The translations under genes and the position numbers were made by a program. A stretch of 19,290 nt of DNA from Conidiobolus incongruus B7586 (lineage: Eukaryota; Entomophthoromycota; Entomophthoromycetes; Entomophthorales; Conidiobolaceae): contig JNEM01012997.1 of NCBI GenBank assembly GCA_000697335.1, positions 1 through 19,290 on the forward strand, written 5' to 3'. This document shows, piece by piece, positions 1 through 8,636 of this stretch. Position 1 is the stretch's first letter, and each line of letters begins with the position of its first letter. The notes beneath the pieces are model-generated. The model was not told the origin of the DNA. It was given only the letters and a program-made list of their open reading frames with translations, and ran no database searches.

Positions 1-1620
1 ATTTCATTCACTATATATAAAATATTATTTTATAAAAGTTAAAAATAAAAAATATAATAATTGAAAATCAATTGATTTTAAATTTTATTTAAGTTAAATA
101 AGAACATTATTATAAAATATTATATTATATAAAATTACTAAAAAAATGGTTATATAAAAATGAAATATAATGGAAAATTTAATATATTATTTATATAATA
201 TATTAATTTTTCAGTAAATTAAGTTAATTTAAGCCTTATAAATAAAAAGTTTAATATAAATATATTAGATTTTATATTAGAAAATATCAATATAATATAA
301 TATCAATAAATTGGTTTTAATTATAATATTATTATAATATTATTATAAAAATATGATAATTATAATAAAAATTAAGAAAAAAAGAACCGTAGTTATTATT
401 TTAATTGGTATTAAATATATAATTAAATTAATATTAAATTTATAAATTACTGGATTAAAATAGAATTAAATCAATTATATAGAATTATATATAAGAATAT
501 TAAGTATCAATCTCTTAATAAAGATATTATATATTAATTATATAGAAATCTCCATATAATAATTGATAGCAAAATTTTTTTAATTTTGGTCTTATAATCT
601 AATTTAATCAATTTAAAGCTGGAAAATCTGATATAAAAAATTTAACTTGTTTAAGTTATTTTAAATCTAAACCAATCAAAGAAACATAAATATAATTAAA
701 AAAAATCAAATATTACTTAAACCCAAAAATCAAAATTAACCTAATTAGTATATTTGAATAATAATTTTAATATCAGTTTACCAGAAAATAATTAAAGGAA
801 TTAAGAAAATAGGTATTTTATATTTTAATTGAAAATTAATTTGATAATAAAAAAGATATAGCTAATATAAATTTATGGTATTATAATGCTTATCTATTTA
901 TATTTAAAAAATTATTACAGTAAATAAATTATAGATTCGATTATATAATTTATTATAAACAAATAAAAAAATACTTAGGTTAAAAAATCAAAATTACTAT
1001 TATAAATCCCAAAACAAGAATTATTTCAAAAATGTCTATATCATTATTAGATTATTAATGATAAAAATTCTACTAATTATTACCAATAAAAATAAATTTT
1101 AACGATAGAGTTTATTTTAGATTTTGAATAACTAATATTATATATTAATGAAAAAAATTCAATTAAAAAAACAATTTATTTTATATGATAATAGCTATAT
1201 GTATATATATATTAAAAATTGTCAATGGTTTGTTTATTATACTGGCCTTTATTACCATATCCACTATATTCACTAAATATAAATCCTTGTGATTGTGTTT
1301 ATTTTGGTACTTTAAAGAATTTAATTTAGGGAAAAAAAATTTAATAATATTTGAAAATTAAGGATATAAATTTTGAAGATAAAATTATAAAAAATCTAAG
1401 TAAAAAATTTAAATAATTTTCATTAATATAGAATTCTATTAATAAAAAATAAAAAATAATTATTAATTATTAAAATTATAATATTATTAATTTAATTTAA
1501 TTTATTTTTTAAAAAAAATTAAATTTAAAATTATTCAACTTATTTTTTTGCATTATTATATATTAAAAAAATTTTTTTCTTTTATATTTAATTATTTTTT
1601 TATTAGACTATTTACCAAAA
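1..1620. other. extremely AT-rich spacer with decayed transposon
   Basis: This stretch is almost entirely A and T, with many short AT palindromes and runs such as repeated ATT/AAT near 320-350. No open reading frame of note exists. The only recognisable content is the decayed mariner-like transposase described separately, from about 380 to 1330. The last 100 bases hold the 3' flank of RNase gene 1, with an AATAAA on the minus strand at 1599-1604, about 80 nt after its stop. Confidence 0.7.
380..1330 (+). mobile_element. decayed mariner-type (DD34D) DNA transposon
   Basis: Reading through stops and frame changes on the plus strand, the parts of a mariner transposase appear in the expected order. 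Near 385-465 is a helix-turn-helix-like stretch (RTVVIILIGIKYIIKLI). Near 923-937 is N-K-L-stop-I, which becomes D-E-L-W-I if three G-to-A changes are undone, the usual first-Asp block. LYDN, with the second Asp codon at 1187, matches the family's DNA-P/R-H block. At 1252-1305, LPYPLYSLNINPCDCVYF matches the family signature around the third Asp (codon at 1291). The second and third Asp codons are 104 nt apart, one base short of the 35-codon step of DD34D elements; a one-base shift lies between them. Terminal inverted repeats could not be recognised in the AT-rich flanks. The element is dead and old. The match is from memory of the family, without alignment. Confidence 0.6.
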
Positions 1621-1680
1621 ATGAAAAACAAAGAGTTTGAAATAATTAATGAATTTATCAACACAGTTGACTTAATAAAA

Positions 1681-2412
1681 TTATTTGGGAGTGTATTGGA
1701 TACCAGTAGCAGGGCAGTTACCAGCGGCGGAAGCATTGGCCAAAACATAGTCACTGGTGCCTTCTACTTTGAAGTAAACACGGACTTCTTGGAGAGCTTT
1801 ACCTTTGCATGAGAGGTAGACACTGACACCCAATCCCTTGGAAAAGGCATCTTGGAGCTGGGCTCTGGTGTAAGTTCTACCGGGTGTGACTCCATTTTGG
1901 GCAAGGATAGGATATAGATCGTATTGGTCACGGAGGGCTAAGGTCTGTTTGAAATAATCGCGGACTTCTTGTTGGGGAGTGTAGTTGGTATAGCATTTAG
2001 GCTCGAGGGTACTGACACAAGTGCCGTGCTTGGTCCATTCGTGTGTCCAGAAGTCGGGATTGTTGCCATTGTACGATGCCCAGTAGGTATTCATCTTGGA
2101 TTGGAGATCGCTGTCGGCGGCGACAATTTCGGCCATATTGGTGTAGCTTCTGGAGGCATCACAGCCGGTGGAAGGGCCATAAGAGCCATCACAGTTATTG
2201 GGCCAGAGACCATGAATGGTCCATTGGTTGCTGGGTCCCAAGCCGGAAACCCATTGGAGGGCTAACACGACACTTCCCATCTTGGGACTGCAACAAGAAT
2301 CGACAGTTTGCGTGCAGGAGAGAACTCTGGGGCAAGTATCTTGGGGAGCCAACAAGGACAAGGGGCTGGCAGCGACAGTAGCGAGGAGTAAGAGTTGATT
2401 GAAGATCTGCAT
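1681..2412 (-). CDS. secreted ribonuclease T2, paralogue 1
   Basis: This encodes an intact 243-residue RNase T2 that cleaves single-stranded RNA through 2',3'-cyclic phosphates. A hydrophobic signal peptide covers about residues 1-15 (cleavage near VAA|SP), followed by a short spacer unique to this copy. Active-site block CAS1 is WTIHGLWPNNCDG with His67. CAS2 is FWTHEWTKHGTC with His124, Glu125, Lys128 and His129. The ten mature cysteines (27, 33, 40, 41, 74, 84, 132, 140, 202, 233) match the five-disulfide plan of Rhizopus RNase Rh. N-glycosylation sequons occur at Asn143 and Asn226. There is no intron. The start is the first ATG, directly ahead of the signal peptide, and a TATA-like box lies 56 nt upstream. 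It is inverted relative to its two paralogues downstream. Low AT content against the flanks and preferred codons suggest good expression. It appears fully functional. Confidence 0.95.
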   Translation of the reverse strand: MQIFNQLLLLATVAASPLSLLAPQDTCPRVLSCTQTVDSCCSPKMGSVVLALQWVSGLGPSNQWTIHGLWPNNCDGSYGPSTGCDASRSYTNMAEIVAADSDLQSKMNTYWASYNGNNPDFWTHEWTKHGTCVSTLEPKCYTNYTPQQEVRDYFKQTLALRDQYDLYPILAQNGVTPGRTYTRAQLQDAFSKGLGVSVYLSCKGKALQEVRVYFKVEGTSDYVLANASAAGNCPATGIQYTPK

Positions 2413-2444
2413 AATTGATGAATTTTGTGTAATGTTTTAATAAG

Positions 2445-2454
2445 CTTGAGAACA
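2445..2454 (-). promoter_or_regulatory. shared 10-bp motif in RNase T2 promoter 1
   Basis: On the minus strand this reads TGTTCTCAAG, located between the TATA-like box and the start codon of RNase gene 1. The same ten bases occur at 8635-8644 in the same relative place before RNase gene 3. It may mark the transcription start or a conserved leader element; this role is inferred. Confidence 0.45.
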
Positions 2455-2460
2455 CTATGA

Positions 2461-2468
2461 TATTTATA
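2461..2468 (-). promoter_or_regulatory. TATA-like box of RNase T2 paralogue 1
   Basis: TATAAATA on the minus strand, whose first base is 56 nt upstream of the start codon. RNase genes 2 and 3 and the SCOT gene have TATA-like boxes at similar distances, which makes a chance AT match less likely despite the AT-rich background. Confidence 0.5.
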
Positions 2469-2639
2469 TTGCAAGACTACCACTCGAACATTTAAGTGAA
2501 CCAAAAGTATGTATAAATTGAAAATATTCACTAATTTGCAAGTGCGCTGGAAATTGGATGTATTACTAGAGAAATTCATCAGTTTTACACCTCGAAATTT
2601 TGGTACAATATTTACCATTGAGCTTTCAATAATAATAAT

Positions 2640-2835
2640 ACTCACAAAAGTTCCCTGTCACACCAATAGCATTCAGCGTCAAATCCCGCATGTCACATAC
2701 CTTGTCAATGAGAATTTCATCGAATCCTTCGTAATTTTATCCGAGGTTGGATTTCTAAAAGCGATCCACTTGCTATTTAATTTGATTGAAGTATTTTACC
2801 TTTTCATTGATCCATCATTGTCATCAACATCCTAA
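2640..2835 (-). other. low-AT island upstream of RNase gene 1, exon-like on minus strand
   Basis: The block 2641-2700 is 47% G+C by hand count, far above the intergenic background. On the minus strand, segments 2800-2831 and 2701-2754 are each preceded by TTTTAG or similar and followed by GTAAAA or GTATGT, with a 45-nt gap like the window's real introns, and they read in one frame. A competing minus-strand frame across about 2650-2730 also reads well (FDEILIDKVCDMRDLTLNAI). On the plus strand a 108-codon frame covers the same bases. I recognise none of these. It may be the end of a decayed gene or simply the RNase upstream regulatory region. Confidence 0.3.
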
Positions 2836-2839
2836 AATT

Positions 2840-4460
2840 AGTGTAATTTATTCAATTTAAAACATCCAAAATATTAAAATATTGCAGTTTAATTGAAATA
2901 TCAAGACCCATATAATAATATTTAGGAAGATTTTATAAAAAATCGTACTATATATTTAACAGAACAAATTTGTTCATTTAATTTTCAAATGTTTAAATAT
3001 TAATACTTTAAATTAAAAAAATCAATCAAATGACACTTAACCGAACGAATCATACATAACAATAAAAAACTATTCATAATTTTATTAATTATTGTCAATT
3101 TTCACTTTGAATAATACTTTAATAATCAATCAGAATTCATTAAAAGCCAATACAGATACATCATGACAGCCAAATTTAGTAATGAGTGGACTTTGAGTGA
3201 TAAGCTATTAAAGTCCCCTATTTGAAATGATTATTCGCATCCAAGTATATTAAGCATTATTTTTAAAGGTGATTAATTAAACTTAAATGGGGAATATTAT
3301 TAATAATTGATTAATTATTAATTATTTTGTTTAAAGATAATATAAATTTAGGTTTAAGTTTTTAAGCATTAAAATTAATGATAATTATAATTTGATTAAT
3401 AAAACAATGAAAATTCAAACACATATGTATATGTATTTAATCTAATAGCTCATTTTTATTATAATATAAGACGAATGATCTTGCCAACGTGCATTTAAAA
3501 ATATGTGGATAATCATCATATGAATTTAAAATAATATCCATTTTATACAAAAACTGTGGTCTTTTTATTAATTTTACACTTGATAAATTGAAAAATATTA
3601 AATTGAATATTAGAATTTTATAATAATTATTAAGTATTAAATTTGAAAAAAAATACTACAAATAGTATAAATTTTTTTAAATAATTATCTATTAAATAAT
3701 TTTTTTAAAGAATATTATATAAAAAACAGTTTATAATTGGAGAGAATTTGGGATTGAAAATTGGAATTAATTTTTGTATTTGTTTTCAATTTAAATTTAA
3801 TACAAATTTGAATTTTTTTATCTTTCTATTGTTTTTTATATTAATTTATTTCCTTATTAATTATTTCTTCAATGATTGTGTATAAACTTTTGGAATATGG
3901 TTATCCAATTCAAATATATCATTCCAATGCTCAATAAGGTTAACTAGGTCATAGTGCTCTAACCCAATAAAATAATTATCAAACGGATATCACAAATATA
4001 ATCGAACAATTTATTAATTTAATTGATTGATTTGTCATTGTTATTAAAGGTTTGACAGTTTGTCAAGCTTTAAAATGGAAATTGAAAGTAATATAGTGAT
4101 TATGAATTGAATTCAGAGAATAGGTCAATTTGAGTTGTAATTAACAAAAGTTATTGTTTATCATTTGTATTTGATAAATATTTCAAATAGATACTAGATA
4201 GAAATTTCTAATATTGATCATATTCTTATTTTCATTTCACTTCTATTTAACATTAGCATTCAATTTACTATCAAGAATATCAACAAAATTTTCCACAATC
4301 TCAGTACTAAAATGCACGTATTTAATTAAACAATATCGAGACACTTTATCACGAAGAAAAACCCACATTTTTGATTGGTATACCTTAAAGTCGTGCATTT
4401 TAATTTTGATGGATCTGATCCAGCTTCTCAATTTTGAAACCTCTGAAAAGGTGTGGTACT
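2840..4460. other. AT-rich spacer between RNase genes 1 and 2
   Basis: This is mostly AT-rich intergenic DNA with no full-length gene. Two less biased patches, at about 3125-3260 and 3861-3992, read as protein-like fragments on the minus strand and are listed separately or under findings. The last 250 bases before RNase gene 2 are also less AT-rich, a feature they share with the upstream regions of RNase genes 1 and 3. Confidence 0.6.
3861..3992 (-). pseudogene. protein-like fragment of unknown family
   Basis: On the minus strand a 43-codon open stretch ends with TAA at 3861-3863. It encodes a balanced sequence containing GLEHYDLVNLIEHWNDIF and ending in QSLKK, unlike the Ile/Asn/Lys/Phe-rich translations of surrounding DNA. 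No start codon or full domain is visible, and an in-frame stop precedes it. Length alone is not significant in this DNA; composition is the only argument. It could be the last exon of a dead gene. I do not recognise the family. Confidence 0.25.
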
Positions 4461-4464
4461 TAGA

Positions 4465-4471
4465 TATAAAT
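4465..4471 (+). promoter_or_regulatory. TATA-like box of RNase T2 paralogue 2
   Basis: TATAAAT lies 54 nt upstream of the chosen ATG at 4519. The spacing matches RNase gene 1 (56 nt). It sits downstream of an earlier in-frame ATG at 4453, which supports the later start. Confidence 0.5.
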
Positions 4472-4518
4472 GGATGCTTTGGCCACCTTTGAATAGATCT
4501 GTGAGTATTGAATACATC

Positions 4519-5235
4519 ATGAATCTTAAATTCTTTTCCATTTCTTTATTAACTTCCCAAACCCTTGCAGCATTTGCAAGTTGTCCCAACGTGCTATCAT
4601 GCTCCCAAGATGTCGACACTTGCTGCACTCCCAAGATGGGTATTATCGTATTGGCACTCCAATGGATTCCCAATTTGGGTCCTAGCGACCAATGGACAAT
4701 TCACGGCCTGTGGCCTAACAATTGCGACGGTACTTACGGGCCACCCAATGGGTGCGATGCTAGCAGAAACTACAGCAATATGGGCGAAATTGTAGCCAAG
4801 GACAAGGCTTTAGAATTGGAAATGAACACATACTGGAGTTCTTACAAGGGGGATAATCCCGCATTCTGGAGTCATGAATGGAACAAACACGGTACCTGTC
4901 TCAGCACCGTAGAGCCCCGCTGCTACACCAACTATCAAACTGCAATGGAAGTGCGCGATTATTTCAAGCAGGCTTTAGCACTCCGCAAGCAGTACAATCT
5001 CTATAAAATTTTGAATGATAACGGCATTAAACCCGGGAGAACTTACACTAAACAACAAATTTCCGATGCTATTAAGAAGGTCCTGGGTCGTCAAGTGACA
5101 TTAGTATGCAAGGGTAAAGCTTTACAGGAAGTCAGAATTGAATTTAATGTACAGGGTAAGAATGACTATAAACCCATTAATGTCAAAAATATTGGAAGTT
5201 GTCCCAGTTCTGGTATTCAATATAATCCAAAATAA
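4519..5235 (+). CDS. secreted ribonuclease T2, paralogue 2
   Basis: This encodes an intact 238-residue RNase T2. I start it at the ATG at 4519 because this places a typical signal peptide (residues 1-20, cleavage near AFA|SC) at the N-terminus. The in-frame ATG at 4453 would add 22 residues that bury the signal peptide, and it lies upstream of the TATA-like box. CAS1 is WTIHGLWPNNCDG with His62. CAS2 is FWSHEWNKHGTC with His119, Glu120, Lys123 and His124. The ten mature cysteines (22, 28, 35, 36, 69, 79, 127, 135, 197, 228) are all present. A sequon lies at Asn84. By hand count 148 of 218 mature residues match paralogue 3 without gaps (about 68%). There is no intron. AATAAA at 5255-5260 may be its polyadenylation signal. 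The C-terminal third is the most diverged part. It appears functional. Confidence 0.95.
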   Translation: MNLKFFSISLLTSQTLAAFASCPNVLSCSQDVDTCCTPKMGIIVLALQWIPNLGPSDQWTIHGLWPNNCDGTYGPPNGCDASRNYSNMGEIVAKDKALELEMNTYWSSYKGDNPAFWSHEWNKHGTCLSTVEPRCYTNYQTAMEVRDYFKQALALRKQYNLYKILNDNGIKPGRTYTKQQISDAIKKVLGRQVTLVCKGKALQEVRIEFNVQGKNDYKPINVKNIGSCPSSGIQYNPK

Positions 5236-5411
5236 CTATATTTTTATTATTAATAATAAAATAACAACTCATAAAATTTATATTATGGAATGAATATCTA
5301 TATATCAATGATGAAAATAACTAAATTAAAATTATTACATCTAAATTTCATACAATTTATATTAATTCAAATTCAATAATAATTAAATAATAAAAATAAT
5401 AATTAATGAAC

Positions 5412-5429
5412 GGAGGGGAGGGGGGGGAG
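5412..5429 (+). repeat. purine G-tract downstream of RNase gene 2
   Basis: GGAGGGGAGGGGGGGGAG lies about 180 nt past the stop of RNase gene 2, on the coding strand, inside DNA that is otherwise nearly all A and T. It could form a two-tetrad G-quadruplex. Intramolecular three-tetrad folding lacks a fourth GGG run. Confidence 0.8.
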
Positions 5430-5529
5430 TCGAATATTTATATAATTGATAATTTTTGATAATTTTTTTAAATTATAAAAAATAATTATTAGAACTAAGA
5501 AATAATTATCTATATTGAATTCAATTAGT

Positions 5530-5649
5530 TTAATAATAATAATAATAATAATAATTCGATTAAAACAATTTAACCCCAGAATTGTTCTTAATAAGTTAAT
5601 ATATTAAAATTTTATCATAAGATCCATTATTATTATTATTATTATTATA
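5530..5649. repeat. opposed (TAA)n and (TTA)n microsatellites
   Basis: A (TAA)n run at 5530-5555 is followed about 70 nt later by an (ATT)n run at 5626-5649. The two are reverse complements, so they can pair as a stem of about 23 bp. Another (AAT)n run sits at 9554-9575 and a shorter one in the leader of RNase gene 3 (8651-8664). Confidence 0.75.
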
Positions 5650-5839
5650 ACAATCTTTTTAATATAAATATATGAGTAGATTATTAATAATTACTTTATA
5701 ATTATAATTAAATTTTATAGAATTTTAAAATTTGAGAATGATTAAATTATGATAAAATTATTTAAATTTGACAATTATTAAGTTTTTTAATATTAAATTT
5801 AAGTAAAGATTGTGTATATGTAATAGTATTGAGATTTAA

Positions 5840-6854
5840 ACTAAAGTACATTCAAATCTATGACATTGAGTGACAATTTCAATAACTTGATGATACAAGG
5901 CTAGGGAGACAGTCCTAACCCTATAAAATCTTCATAAATTTGAATTTGTAAATATTACACTTGGTTCAGATTTAAATATTTAAAAGTATTTAAAATTTAA
6001 TGATAGATAAATAATTTTAAATTTTAATTATGATAAGTATTTCAGAGGTTAAAAATAATTTAGGTTTGATCAATTAATGATAAAAAAATCTAGATAGAAA
6101 CCTTTGAATATCACAGTGATTGGCTAATAAATCATTTTGAATTGGAATGTATTCTGAAATATTACCTCCAATTGTCAGATCTCGAGATTGGAAAGAGGTT
6201 GAAAGATTGTGAAATTTAGAACACTAATATTGACTTCCTGGTCTATATGATAATACCCTTAGAATTAAAGGGTTGGGTCGTAATCACATTGCACCCAACT
6301 ATCGTATAATTACACTCAAAGTTTGCAGGAATGGAGGTATGTTAACAGATATTGAGAATTATTGTCAGATATTGTCCCAAATGATTGTCACAATAGAGTC
6401 TAAATATAAATATTTCAAACGATTCAAATTGGTCATTAACTAGTTAAAGCTCTCAAAAACAATAATTGTGGGTTAGTGTCAAGCTTCCCAATTAGTTAAA
6501 CACTGTAGGAGTACTTAATAGGTGGTGTTTGCTATATTCAAAATAATACTTTAAATTATTAGAGAATTAAAGTATTTAAATGGGATTGGTATTTACCTAT
6601 CGCTTGTTGTTTACTCTCAGCTAAATTAGTATATAGTATTGATATATCTTCTGAATCCTCAGGAAAGTCATGAAGCGCTATATTTCCCAATATTGGAGTC
6701 ATGTATATTTACATAGTTTAATCCTTAATTTGATATCAAATGGTAGTGAATAATCTAAAAATCCTTGTAATGCGATAACGAATTGCCAGTTCAGTTGATG
6801 CTTGTTAGATTGATTCAATAAGAATAAGAAAATCGAATAATATTGAGTTTTAAA
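5840..6854 (-). pseudogene. decayed F-box/LRR (RNI-like) gene remnant
   Basis: Minus-strand fragments read as parts of one protein broken by stops and frameshifts. Fragment 6699-6854 carries NKHQLNWQFVIALQGFLDY and ends KLRIKLCKYT, resembling the helices of a short N-terminal F-box. Fragment 6559-6702, in another frame and overlapping by four bases, carries TPILGNIALHDFPEDSEDI and a helical continuation, as expected just after an F-box. Further on are LNRLKYLYLDSI (near 6390) and SRDLTIGGNISEYIPI (near 6150), with leucine-rich-repeat-like spacing. Positions 5840-5900 add a last weak piece. Stops lie between and within the later pieces. Such F-box/RNI-like families are, to my memory, large in entomophthoralean fungi. 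The family call is tentative; that this is dead coding sequence is more secure. Confidence 0.4.
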
Positions 6855-7427
6855 TTATTTTATGATAATCAATTTCTTCAGTGTTTTAAAACAATTATCT
6901 TGATTCTTCCTCTAAATAAAATTTATTCTGATATAGCGTTAGAATTCACAGTAATAGTTTATAAAGTATATAATTCAATATTAAACATTCTCATTAAGAA
7001 AATTATAAGATTATTTTGATATTGAAATCACCTATAATATTTTAAATCAACATTATGTAATATAAATATAATTAAATAATAATATAAAACAATTCTAATT
7101 GATTATTATTAAATTGGAAAGTTATCTCACCTTAACATTAACTGTTAAAATTTTATATTAAATTATAAATCTATAAATAATTAACATTATTCTCTTATTT
7201 AATTTTTAATTTTTGTATCATTAAAATATATTGTTTAGGTTTATAATTAATATTGATTTTTATAGTTTAACATCCTTTTTATTAAAATATTTCAAAATTT
7301 TGTTTATAATTGACAATTATATAATAATAAGTATTGATTACCTTAATGGTCTTAGGTATATATTTCGGTTATTATATATATATATATTAAATTATTTAAA
7401 ATAGGCAAAATTTATATTATTTCCAAA

Positions 7428-7473
7428 TTAATAAAATATCATCATAATTTAAATTATGATGATATTTTATTAA
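7428..7473. repeat. perfect 46-bp palindrome
   Basis: Two 23-nt arms meet with no spacer at 7450/7451. The left arm begins TTAATAAAATATCATCATAA and the right arm is its exact reverse complement. There are no mismatches. It can form a cruciform or an RNA hairpin. No gene lies within several hundred bases on either side. Confidence 0.9.
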
Positions 7474-7856
7474 GTACAATATTATAATTATTTATTTTTT
7501 AAATATAAATAATTTGAATGGTACGATAATAAATTTGATTGAGAACATTCTTAAATAATTACTTTTAAACAAAAATAAATATATAAATAGAATTATAACA
7601 ATAATACTATTGTAGCATATGATTATCATTATTAAAATTATTATAAATTTTAATAATTTTTTTAATATAATTTAGAAGAATAATAGATACTAATTTAAAT
7701 TAAAATAAGAATAATAATTAAAAAATTTATTAGAATTTAAGCACTATTCATAACAAATTAAAACAAAAAATATATCAATAATTATAAATTATCACATTTT
7801 AAAAGTTGATCCGTCAAACTATTTTAATTTGAATTTAAACGTCCAAAAAAGTCTTA

Positions 7857-7955
7857 ATGAATAATGTGATCAAGAGTAATGAGGAAAAAGAGAGTATGGA
7901 TATGATTAAATATTGGCCTGTTAATCGTCGCAACTTATTAGTTCTCATGGTTTGA
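7857..7955 (+). pseudogene. short open frame, possible dead membrane-protein start
   Basis: An ATG opens a 32-codon frame with balanced composition, including MIKYWPVNRRNLLVLMV, reminiscent of the cytosolic lead-in and first membrane helix of a major-facilitator-type transporter. It stops immediately at TGA TGA. The next 100 bases remain less AT-rich and read as GKFSGYMDIGFRFNGS in another frame. No functional gene is possible as read. The transporter resemblance is a guess. Confidence 0.25.
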
Positions 7956-8394
7956 TGACTCAGATTACCTTTGTTGGAAAATTCTCAGGATATATGGATA
8001 TTGGGTTTAGGTTTAATGGGTCAACCTTAGCAAATGTCAATTACAATATAATGAAGAATAAATGATATGTGATATTAAGATAACATATTCCAATTAATTG
8101 AATAAATATATAGATGATAAGGAAGTACTATTGATTGAATATATTATAAATATATACTTTTATAATAGAAGAAATAATATAAAACAATCACAATTAATTT
8201 TATATTTTAATAACAACTTAAATATTATTATTGAATATCGTTAATTTACGGAATTCAGCTGAGAATATTGATATAAAACTTATTTAAAAATCAATATTTA
8301 AATATAAAAAAAATATAAATATTAAAGTGAAAAAAAATTGAATTTTGCCTAATTTGTCATTCTAAAGTATAAAATCTTGATTAAATCCATTTAT

Positions 8395-8610
8395 CATTGG
8401 AGCGATATATTTTAAGATTTTGATAGGTCATAAGGTCCGAGCTGACACCAGTTGCAACTTGGAAATCGAGACTTTAATTGTAATGGTAGCGATTAGGTAG
8501 TTGGAATCCATTCGAATAGTTACTACTGAGACTATTTTTGTACGTAATGACGCCCTTGTCAAAATTCTTGAATAGTGAGAATTCTTCTAATTGGATTGAT
8601 GGTAATGTGC
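8395..8610. other. low-AT island upstream of RNase gene 3
   Basis: A less AT-rich block sits directly before the TATA-like boxes of RNase gene 3. On the minus strand it reads SIQLEEFSLFKNFDKGVITY and continues past one stop. On the plus strand another frame is almost as open. With both strands equally plausible I cannot call it coding. It is more safely described as the upstream region of RNase gene 3, parallel to the island at 2640-2835 before RNase gene 1. Confidence 0.4.
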
Positions 8611-8618
8611 TCAGAACA

Positions 8619-8636
8619 TATATATACTTTATAATG
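8619..8636 (+). promoter_or_regulatory. TATA-like boxes of RNase T2 paralogue 3
   Basis: TATATATA at 8619-8626 and TATAATG at 8630-8636 lie 67 and 56 nt upstream of the ATG. The second matches the spacing in the other two RNase genes and runs directly into the shared TGTTCTCAAG motif. Confidence 0.45.

Larger units (their letters stand above)
5240..8615. other. AT-rich spacer between RNase genes 2 and 3
   Basis: No intact gene is visible. The contents are a G-run at 5412-5429, two opposed trinucleotide repeats (5530-5555 and 5626-5649), a decayed F-box/LRR-like gene on the minus strand (about 5840-6854), a perfect palindrome (7428-7473), a short open frame (7857-7955) and a less AT-rich patch just before RNase gene 3 (about 8395-8610). 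The remainder is AT-rich low-complexity DNA. Confidence 0.6.

Noticed and set aside
1969-2398. Several plus-strand frames of 60-112 codons opposite RNase gene 1
   Set aside because: They are antisense shadows of a clear RNase T2 coding sequence; the same holds for frames opposite RNase gene 3.
2509-2835. 108-codon plus-strand frame upstream of RNase gene 1
   Set aside because: The translation is hydrophobic and unrecognised, and the minus strand of the same bases looks equally or more exon-like.
4214-4492. 92-codon plus-strand frame before RNase gene 2
   Set aside because: It runs through the RNase TATA-like box, has no recognisable domain and has intergenic composition.
4453-4518. Upstream in-frame ATG that would lengthen RNase gene 2 by 22 residues
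   Set aside because: It precedes the TATA-like box and would bury the signal peptide; the start at 4519 matches the paralogues.
4831-4940. Higher nucleotide identity between RNase genes 2 and 3 around CAS2, suggesting gene conversion
   Set aside because: By hand about 15 differences in 99 bases; strong protein constraint at the active site explains it without conversion.
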